A stretch of 5,905 bases of DNA from Pseudomonas sp. (GTDB lineage: Bacteria > Pseudomonadota > Gammaproteobacteria > Pseudomonadales > Pseudomonadaceae), in the NCBI GenBank assembly GCA_026398835.1, contig JAPLSD010000746.1, positions 1-5,905 on the forward strand. Direction: 5' to 3'. The position numbers and the translations under genes were made by a program. Below the pieces are notes generated by a model, which saw nothing but the letters and a program-made list of their open reading frames with translations, had not been told where the DNA came from and searched no databases. Shown here one piece after another: positions 1 through 4,349 of this stretch (its first letter is position 1; every line of letters begins with the position of its first letter).

Positions 1-806
1 CTGAGGGGGAGTGCCAGATCGTCGAGCGATAGCTGTAGGTCGGATGCTTTGGCCGCAACGGAAAGTGCCTGGTACTCGCTGCTCTGGATGCGGTTGTAGC
101 AGCAGGGCGCGATTGCCAGTTGTTTGCAGCCCGTTGCGCTGGCCAGTTGTATCAGGCGCACATGCAGATCGCCGCAGGCGTGCAGGGCGACCGGAGTGTG
201 TTCGGTGGTCAGACGAGCAGCAGCGTCCGCTGCCAGGACGTCTTGTTGGACATGGGTCACAGGTAGCTGATGACGTTGGCTGAGGTGTTCGCCGGCATCG
301 ATCAACACAGGGTCATATTCAAGGCAGGTCAGCTGTTGCCCAGTTTGCAGCAGGCGACGTCCTAAATGACCTTTACCCGAGCACCAGTCGAGCCAATGTC
401 TGGGATCTTCGGCAAATTCCAGGCAACCGGCGAACGCCTCGATCTGTTGCCATTTGCGTCCAGGGACGTCGACGTTCAAGCGTCGAGCGGCAGGCTCAAG
501 CGGATGGCTGGGCAGTTCGCCGACTGCGCTGAGGGCGGCGGACGTGGCCGCCAGCGCTGAAAACGGTGCGGGGGCGTAAAGGCGTTGCGGATGGTTGTGA
601 TTCGCTTCAGCGTCGTCCAGTGAGCGTTGCCGTAGCCAGTGGGCCAACTCAGGATAGTGCGCTTCCCACGGCAGTTGCCGATGGGTGAAAGGACGCGGTC
701 GCCACAGCGCTTGATGCTCGATCAAAAACGCATCCAGTGCCTTGAAACGGGCGAGCAGTTGCTCGCCCGTAAGCACCGGCGGCAGATCAGCGTCCCTGAC
801 AGGCAT
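1..806 (-). CDS. Class I SAM-dependent methyltransferase (Methyltransf_32-like), 3' end outside window
   Basis: Partial gene: 268 codons from ATG at 806 run to the left edge with no stop. The central part shows a class I methyltransferase fold. Motif I is DWCSGKGHLG (residues 140-149, the glycine-rich SAM loop), followed by CLEYD (161-165), whose acidic end should hold the SAM ribose. HACGDL (209-214) and APCCYN (233-238) match the C-G-D/L and Cys-Cys-Tyr blocks I know from PF13679 proteins (the METTL25/RRNAD1-type group). Residues 1-120 form a separate N-terminal region rich in Trp, His and Pro. The substrate is unknown; RNA or protein are both possible. The chosen ATG lies inside the preceding permease gene (20-nt overlap). 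It has only a poor GGAG 16 nt upstream, so translation probably depends on coupling; GTG at 776 is an alternative start. It is the last visible gene of the transporter operon, but nothing in it suggests a transport role. Confidence 0.85.
   Translation of the reverse strand, partial: MPVRDADLPPVLTGEQLLARFKALDAFLIEHQALWRPRPFTHRQLPWEAHYPELAHWLRQRSLDDAEANHNHPQRLYAPAPFSALAATSAALSAVGELPSHPLEPAARRLNVDVPGRKWQQIEAFAGCLEFAEDPRHWLDWCSGKGHLGRRLLQTGQQLTCLEYDPVLIDAGEHLSQRHQLPVTHVQQDVLAADAAARLTTEHTPVALHACGDLHVRLIQLASATGCKQLAIAPCCYNRIQSSEYQALSVAAKASDLQLSLDDLALPL
747..770. repeat. Perfect 11-bp inverted repeat inside the methyltransferase 5' coding end
   Basis: ACGGGCGAGCA (747-757) and TGCTCGCCCGT (760-770) are exact reverse complements separated by 2 nt. 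In the operon mRNA this would be a very stable hairpin starting 16 nt after the permease stop and about 36 nt into the methyltransferase frame (residues TGEQLLAR). It is followed by a short U-poor stretch (TTTCAAG), so it is not a convincing terminator. It may nevertheless protect the upstream mRNA or reduce methyltransferase expression. It could also be a chance result of codon choice. Confidence 0.6.
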
Positions 807-1476
807 CGACGCGCAACCAGCGCTCCAGCAGCTTGAAGCCGCGCACCAGCACGTAGGCCATCAGCAGATAGAACATGCCTGCGGCGAAGAAGATCTCCAC
901 CGGCAGATAGGTCCGCGCAATGATGGTCCGGGCCATACCGGTCAGTTCCAGCAAGGTCACAGTACTGGCCAGGGCGCTGGCCTTGAGCATCAGGATCACT
1001 TCGTTGCTGTAGGCCGGCAAACCGATCCGCGCCGCACGCGGCAGGATGATGTAGAACAGCGCCTTGGGCCGCGACATGCCCAGAGCCCGCGCTGCTTCGA
1101 TCTCACCGGGTGGAATGGCCTGGATCGCGCCGCGCAGGATCTCGGCGATATAGGCTGCGGTGTGCAAGGTCATGGTGGCCGTGGCGCACCAGAACGGGTT
1201 GCGCAGGTAAGGCCACAGGGCGCTCTCACGCACAGCGTCGAACTGCGCCAGGCCGTAGTAGACCAGGAACAACTGCACCAGCAGCGGCGTGCCACGGAAG
1301 AAGAAGATGTAGGCATAAGGCAGGGCGCGCACATACCTGCTCCGCGACGAGCGGGCGATGCCCAGCGGAATGGCCAGCAGCAAACCGAGGACGACGGCGA
1401 TGGCGACCAGTTCCAGGGTCAGGGTCGCGCCCTGCGCCAGCTTCGGCAGCCATTTGATGATCACTTCCCAGTTCAT
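787..1476 (-). CDS. Amino acid ABC transporter permease, HisM-like
   Basis: Complete inner-membrane subunit of 229 aa, the usual size for the HisM/ArtM family. It is hydrophobic with about five membrane helices (roughly residues 14-40, 52-75, 96-115, 158-176 and 192-212). The cytoplasmic EAA loop that docks on the ATPase is at 125-148 (EIEAARALGMSRPKALFYIILPR). The frame is open far upstream, but that extension would lie across the neighbouring permease gene. The real start is the ATG at 1476: it has a strong GAGGAG (1483-1488) 6 nt away, and its protein begins MNWEVIIKWLPK as in HisM homologues. The start codon overlaps the stop of the upstream permease gene (ATGA, 4 nt), indicating translational coupling and equal amounts of the two permeases, which form a heterodimer. 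The end overlaps the methyltransferase start. Confidence 0.95.
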   Translation of the reverse strand: MNWEVIIKWLPKLAQGATLTLELVAIAVVLGLLLAIPLGIARSSRSRYVRALPYAYIFFFRGTPLLVQLFLVYYGLAQFDAVRESALWPYLRNPFWCATATMTLHTAAYIAEILRGAIQAIPPGEIEAARALGMSRPKALFYIILPRAARIGLPAYSNEVILMLKASALASTVTLLELTGMARTIIARTYLPVEIFFAAGMFYLLMAYVLVRGFKLLERWLRVDACQGR

Positions 1477-2168
1477 TGCGTGCTCCTCGCGAAGCCGCGA
1501 GCGGCGCGTTTTTCCAGAAAGTGCATGCCGGTCATGGCAAGAATCGTCAGGCCCAGGTACATGAAGGCAGCGAACATATAGAAGGTGAACGCCTGTTTGG
1601 AGAAGTTCACCGCGATTTGCGCGTGACGCATGATTTCTTCCAGGCCGATCACCGAAACCAGCGCGGTGTCCTTCATCAGGATCATGAACAGGTTGCCCAG
1701 CCCCGGCAGGGCAATGCGCCACATTTGCGGCATGATCAGCCGGGTGAAAATTCGAAACTTCGACAGGCCGAGGGCCACGCCCGCTTCGCGGTGGCCTTTG
1801 GGGATCGCCAGGATCGCGCCGCGAAAGACTTCCGTGGCGTAGGCGCCAAAGCATAAGCCAAGGGCGATCACGCCCGCGGCGAAGGCATTGAGTTCCAGAT
1901 CAGGATTGCCGAAAAACTCGCCCAGCGCACGCATCAGATTGACCGTGCCGAAGTAAATCAGCAGCACCCAAAGCAGTTCCGGGATGCCGCGCACCAGCGT
2001 CGAGTAAGTACCGCCAAGCCATTGCAACGGCTTGTACGGGGAAGTCTTGGCCAAGGCGCCGAGCAAACCGAGAACCAGCCCCAGGCACAACGCCGAGAGA
2101 GCCAGTTTGACGGTCATCAACGCGCCGGCGGCGAGCGCCGGGCCGAATCCGTAGAGATCGATATTCAT
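1473..2168 (-). CDS. Amino acid ABC transporter permease, HisQ-like
   Basis: Complete 231-aa inner-membrane permease. It begins MNIDLYGFGPALAAGALMTV, typical of HisQ/AotQ proteins, and has about five predicted membrane helices. The EAA loop is at roughly 127-148 (HREAGVALGLSKFRIFTRLIMP), the coupling site for the ATPase. It would pair with the following HisM-like permease to form the translocation pore. The start at 2168 has no Shine-Dalgarno; the bases in front are an A-run followed by GAATTCC. It lies 86 nt downstream of the binding-protein gene, behind a GC-rich hairpin, which suggests that permease synthesis is set lower than binding-protein synthesis. The 3' end overlaps the next gene by 4 nt. 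Confidence 0.95.
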   Translation of the reverse strand: MNIDLYGFGPALAAGALMTVKLALSALCLGLVLGLLGALAKTSPYKPLQWLGGTYSTLVRGIPELLWVLLIYFGTVNLMRALGEFFGNPDLELNAFAAGVIALGLCFGAYATEVFRGAILAIPKGHREAGVALGLSKFRIFTRLIMPQMWRIALPGLGNLFMILMKDTALVSVIGLEEIMRHAQIAVNFSKQAFTFYMFAAFMYLGLTILAMTGMHFLEKRAARGFARSTQ

Positions 2169-2172
2169 GGAA

Positions 2173-2180
2173 TTCTTTTT
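2173..2180 (-). promoter_or_regulatory. Candidate Hfq/Crc A-rich target (AANAANAA) at the HisQ-like start
   Basis: On the minus strand the sequence AAAAAGAA, within A7-GAA (2173-2182), fits the AANAANAA pattern that Hfq/Crc uses in Pseudomonas for catabolite repression of uptake genes. It ends 4 nt before the ATG at 2168, in the place a Shine-Dalgarno would occupy, and no GGAG-type site is present. The match is seen directly; binding is inferred. A plain A-rich translation enhancer is the alternative. Confidence 0.4.
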
Positions 2181-2205
2181 TTAAATCGCAGCAGGCGTTG
2201 CTAAG

Positions 2206-2241
2206 GACCGGCGGCGCGAGCGTCAGGCTGCGGCGCCGGTC
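2206..2241 (-). repeat. GC-rich intercistronic hairpin between binding protein and permease genes
   Basis: GACCGGCG (2206-2213) and CGCCGGTC (2234-2241) are exact reverse complements with a 20-nt loop. After a one-base mismatch the helix can continue by 3 bp (2215-2217 with 2230-2232). It begins 13 nt after the binding-protein stop and is not followed by a U-tract, so it is not an ordinary terminator. In enterobacterial hisJ-hisQ the same position holds a REP-type element. The likely role here is to block 3' exonucleases, leaving more mRNA for the ATPase and binding protein than for the permeases. Confidence 0.65.
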
Positions 2242-2254
2242 AGGCAAGTCAGTA

Positions 2255-3007
2255 TCAATAGATGCTGAACGGGAAGTACTTGTCGTTGATTTTCTTGTAG
2301 GTGCCGTCAGCCACGATTTCTTTCAGTGCAGCGTTCAGCTTCTCGCGAATCGGGTCGCCTTTGCGTACAGCGATACCGATTTTGTCGCTTTCTTCAACTG
2401 GGTCACCCTTGAATTCATAAGGCTTGCCCGCATCGCTTTTGAGCCACTCATAGTTGACGTACTTGTCAGCCAGAATCGCGTCGACGCGGCCGGAAGTCAG
2501 GTCCAGGTAGGCGTTTTCCTGAGTGTCGTAGAGTTTGACCTCAACCGTGTCACCCAGGTGGTCTTCCAGCCAGGTACCGGCCAGGGTTGCGCGTTGGGCG
2601 CCGATGACTTTGCCTTTGAGGGAGTCTTTGTCGGTCTTGAAGTCGGCTTTGTCTTTAGCCGCGATGAATTGCAGCTTGTTGGAGTAGTACGGGTCGCTGA
2701 AGTCGACGGCTTGTTTGCGTTCTTCAGTGATCGACATCGAAGAGATCAGGAAGTCGAACTTCTTGGCGTTCAAGGCCGGGATGATGCCGTCCCAGTCGGA
2801 GGTGACGATGGTGCACTCGGCCTTCATCTTGGCGCACAGGGCGTTGCCGATTTCGACGTCAAAACCGACGACCTGGCCGCTGGCATCTTTATTGTTGAAC
2901 GGTGGGTAGGCCGCTTCGATGCCCATCTTCAAGGTCTCGGCAGCAGCGGTGGCGCTGAACGCCAGAGTAACGGCAGCGGCCAAGAGGAATTTTTTATAGC
3001 TCTGCAT
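2255..3007 (-). CDS. Periplasmic amino acid-binding protein of ABC transporter (HisJ/ArgT/AotJ family)
   Basis: 250 aa, usual family size. The signal peptide has KK at 5-6, a hydrophobic core at 7-17, and a probable cut after A23 (ATAAA|ET). The mature part is a type II solute-binding fold. Compared with enteric HisJ/LAO, the residues binding the ligand backbone are kept: S89, S90, S92 and R97 (ISSMSITEER), and D181 (LADKY). Cys58 and Cys65 match the HisJ disulfide. The acidic residue that contacts a basic side chain (Asp11 in HisJ) is Glu31 here (GIEAAYPPF), the aromatic side is W72, and the QGTT-type segment is QRATLAGTW (138-146). This fits a basic amino acid (Lys, Arg, Orn or His), but I cannot choose among them. 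The start has GGAG 8 nt upstream. The gene follows the ATPase gene by 13 nt. Confidence 0.95.
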   Translation of the reverse strand: MQSYKKFLLAAAVTLAFSATAAAETLKMGIEAAYPPFNNKDASGQVVGFDVEIGNALCAKMKAECTIVTSDWDGIIPALNAKKFDFLISSMSITEERKQAVDFSDPYYSNKLQFIAAKDKADFKTDKDSLKGKVIGAQRATLAGTWLEDHLGDTVEVKLYDTQENAYLDLTSGRVDAILADKYVNYEWLKSDAGKPYEFKGDPVEESDKIGIAVRKGDPIREKLNAALKEIVADGTYKKINDKYFPFSIY

Positions 3008-3020
3008 GGGAGTTGCTCCG

Positions 3021-3794
3021 TTAGCGGTTGCTGGACATGAATTGTTTGCAGCGTGCCGAAAGCGGGTTTTCGAAAACCTGCTGTGGCGATCCTTGCTCTT
3101 CGATCAGACCTTGATGAAGGAACACGACTTCACTGGAAACCTGACGGGCGAAGCCCATTTCATGGGTGACCAGTAGCATCGTGCGGCCTTCTTCGGCCAG
3201 CGCGCGGATCACATTAAGTACTTCCTGAACCATTTCAGGGTCAAGGGCCGAGGTCGGCTCATCGAACAGAATGACTTTGGGTTGCATCGCCAGGGTGCGG
3301 GCGATGGCCGCGCGTTGCTGCTGCCCACCGGAGAGTTGCGCGGGGTAGGCGTGGCGTTTATCAGCGATGCCGACTTTGGCCAGCAGGGCTTCAGCGATTT
3401 CGGTGGCTTCGGCCTTGCTCTGCCCGAGTACACGGCGCGGTGCTTCGATAATGTTGTCGAGCACGCTCATGTGTGGCCAGAGGTTAAAGTTTTGAAACAC
3501 AAAACCGATTTCGCTGCGCATGCGGTTGATCTGCTTGCCGTCGGCAGCGACCAGCTCGCCGTTTTTCGCGGTCTTGAGTTTGAGCTCTTCGCCGGCCACC
3601 AGAATCTGGCCCTGATGCGGGTTTTCCAGCAGGTTGATGCAGCGAAGGAAAGTGGACTTGCCGGAACCGGAGGAACCCAGGATCGAGATCACATCGCCGT
3701 CGCGTGCGGTCAGCGAGATACCTTTAAGTACCTCAAGCGTGCCGTAGCGTTTATGCAAGTTGCGGATTTCAAGCGCGGGCGTGGCCTCAGCCAT
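3021..3794 (-). CDS. Amino acid ABC transporter ATP-binding protein, HisP-like
   Basis: 257 aa, the full length for HisP/ArtP/GlnQ proteins. It powers import by hydrolysing ATP at the cytoplasmic face of the permease pair. All motifs are intact: Walker [10 protein letters not shown] (40-48), Q-loop Q101 ([13 protein letters not shown]), signature LSGGQQQR (154-161), Walker B VILFDEP (174-180) with catalytic Glu179, D-loop SALD, and switch His211 ([10 protein letters not shown]). The stretch at about 70-92 between Walker A and the Q-loop is the extra segment seen in HisP compared with GlnQ, which supports a HisP/AotP-type transporter. The ATG at 3794 is preceded by GAGGA (3801-3805) with a 6-nt gap. 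It is the first gene of the operon, next to the divergent intergenic region. Confidence 0.97.
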   Translation of the reverse strand: MAEATPALEIRNLHKRYGTLEVLKGISLTARDGDVISILGSSGSGKSTFLRCINLLENPHQGQILVAGEELKLKTAKNGELVAADGKQINRMRSEIGFVFQNFNLWPHMSVLDNIIEAPRRVLGQSKAEATEIAEALLAKVGIADKRHAYPAQLSGGQQQRAAIARTLAMQPKVILFDEPTSALDPEMVQEVLNVIRALAEEGRTMLLVTHEMGFARQVSSEVVFLHQGLIEEQGSPQQVFENPLSARCKQFMSSNR

Positions 3795-3861
3795 GTGCGG
3801 TCCTCATTGTGTTCTATTGCACTCCTGCTGTTGGTGGCCTTCCTGGCGAGGCGGCCAAGCT

Positions 3862-3890
3862 AGCATAGCGTTTGAATGACAGCCAACAGC
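3862..3890 (-). promoter_or_regulatory. Weak candidate sigma-70 promoter for the ABC operon
   Basis: On the minus strand TATGCT (3862-3867) is a fair -10 box, about 70 nt before the ATPase start. At 16-17 nt upstream the -35 region is only CTGTTG/GCTGTT, a poor match to TTGACA, so an activator or another start site is plausible. No sigma-54 site with correct spacing was found on this strand. Confidence 0.25.
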
Positions 3891-4026
3891 GCTACAGGGG
3901 GTAAACGGGTGGTATGTGGCAGGTTGTCGCATCGGCGCAGCAGTCTGTCGCGCCATCAACAACCGAACACTCGTTTGAACCTTTACCCCGGCGGGTGTCG
4001 CGTAAAAAAGGGCGCGATGGTGCCAG

Positions 4027-4062
4027 CTTTGGCCGGGTGTTGGAAGCGCCAGGCGGCCAAAG
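4027..4062. repeat. 9-bp inverted repeat (hairpin) in the divergent intergenic region
   Basis: CTTTGGCCG (4027-4035) and CGGCCAAAG (4054-4062) are exact reverse complements. On the plus strand an inner helix GGTGT/GCGCC (with two G-U pairs) can extend it around a TGGAA loop. No T-run follows on the plus strand. On the minus strand a run of six T (4004-4009) lies about 17 nt beyond the stem, too far for a standard terminator. Its function is unknown; possibilities are a regulator site, a small RNA element or a repeat remnant. Confidence 0.5.
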
Positions 4063-4073
4063 GTTGCTGATAC

Positions 4074-4088
4074 GCACCTTTATTGTGC
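4074..4088. promoter_or_regulatory. NtrC-like enhancer site (GCAC-N7-GTGC)
   Basis: GCAC (4074-4077) and GTGC (4085-4088) are separated by exactly 7 nt, the NtrC box arrangement; the palindrome extends one base each side (CGCAC/GTGCG). The dyad centre is about 187 bp upstream of the start site predicted from the sigma-54 promoter, a normal distance for an enhancer-binding protein. The inner bases differ from the best NtrC consensus, so it may be weak or belong to another regulator. Confidence 0.45.
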
Positions 4089-4240
4089 GCGGCTGACTTT
4101 TTCAGTGTGTTTCTGGTGCGGCATTTCGTTTTAGAAGTGGGGTGTTGGGTAACGCTGTGGCGAATAGCCATTAAACTCAATGACTTGCGATAACCGACCG
4201 TTCGTCTTGGAGGCCCCGTAGTCAGGGGATCTGAAACATT

Positions 4241-4257
4241 TTGGCGCAAAACTTGCG
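4241..4257 (+). promoter_or_regulatory. gabP: Sigma-54 (RpoN) -24/-12 promoter for gabP
   Basis: TTGGCGCAAAACTTGCG matches the sigma-54 consensus YTGGCACG-N4-TTGCW closely. The invariant GG (4243-4244) and GC (4255-4256) are separated by exactly 10 bases, and the flanking TTGGC and TTGC blocks are present. It predicts transcription starting near 4268 and a leader of about 82 nt before gabP. Sigma-54 promoters need an enhancer-binding activator such as NtrC or CbrB; a candidate site lies upstream. Confidence 0.65.
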
Positions 4258-4271
4258 TAAAAAATAAGGAA

Positions 4272-4315
4272 CGCTCCGTTGGATTCTTTTTACGAGAAAG
4301 TCTGCAGACGGAGTG
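4272..4315 (+). promoter_or_regulatory. gabP: Dyad symmetry in the gabP leader
   Basis: CGCTCCGT (4272-4279) pairs with ACGGAGTG (4308-4315) over 8 bp with one G-U pair. A second small stem CTTT/AAAG (4286-4289 with 4297-4300) can form inside it, and the 10-bp palindrome GTCTGCAGAC (4300-4309) overlaps its right arm. It lies just after the predicted start site, so it could be a leader hairpin or an operator. No terminator U-tract follows. Confidence 0.35.
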
Positions 4316-4349
4316 GACTGAATCGCTCTTCATCGCAAAGGTAGTTTCA

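Larger units (their letters stand above)
3795..4349. other. Divergent intergenic region between the ABC operon and gabP
   Basis: These 555 nt have no credible gene: the open frames here are short, lack good ribosome sites and have no recognisable protein. The part next to the ABC operon (3795-3900) should hold its promoter. The middle contains a hairpin-forming repeat (4027-4062) and an NtrC-like dyad (4074-4088). The right part holds a sigma-54 promoter (4241-4257) and the gabP leader. In 4090-4240, which is AT-richer, I see only an isolated TGGTGC half-site at 4114-4119. Weak repeats are also present: direct CGTTTGAA at 3869-3876 and 3972-3979, and inverted GGGGTAAA/TTTACCCC at 3898-3905 and 3982-3989. 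Confidence 0.8.

Noticed and set aside
742..1581. Long plus-strand open frame (279 codons) opposite the permeases.
   Set aside because: Its product is rich in Gln, Arg, Gly and His with no domain, as expected for the antisense of a GC-rich membrane protein gene.
1477..1854. N-terminal extension of the HisM-like reading frame upstream of 1476 (about 126 extra codons).
   Set aside because: It lies across the HisQ-like gene in another frame, reads as low-quality Arg/Pro/His-rich sequence, and the ATG at 1476 has a strong GAGGAG site and the family's normal N-terminus.
2198..3040. Plus-strand open frame (280 codons) opposite the binding protein.
   Set aside because: It is the antisense shadow of a well-supported gene; no ribosome site or recognisable fold.
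3918..3932. Possible second plus-strand sigma-54 site TGGCAGGTTGTCGCA.
   Set aside because: The GG to GC distance is 9 instead of 10 nt, which sigma-54 does not usually tolerate, and it lies more than 400 nt from gabP.
4010..4027. Minus-strand TGGCACCATCGCGCC as a sigma-54 promoter for the ABC operon.
   Set aside because: The TGGCAC part is perfect, but the -12 element is CC instead of GC and the TTGC block is absent.
4259..4267. AAAAATAA as a Crc/Hfq site for gabP.
   Set aside because: It lies upstream of the start site predicted from the sigma-54 promoter, so it would not be in the mRNA, and it is far from the ribosome site.
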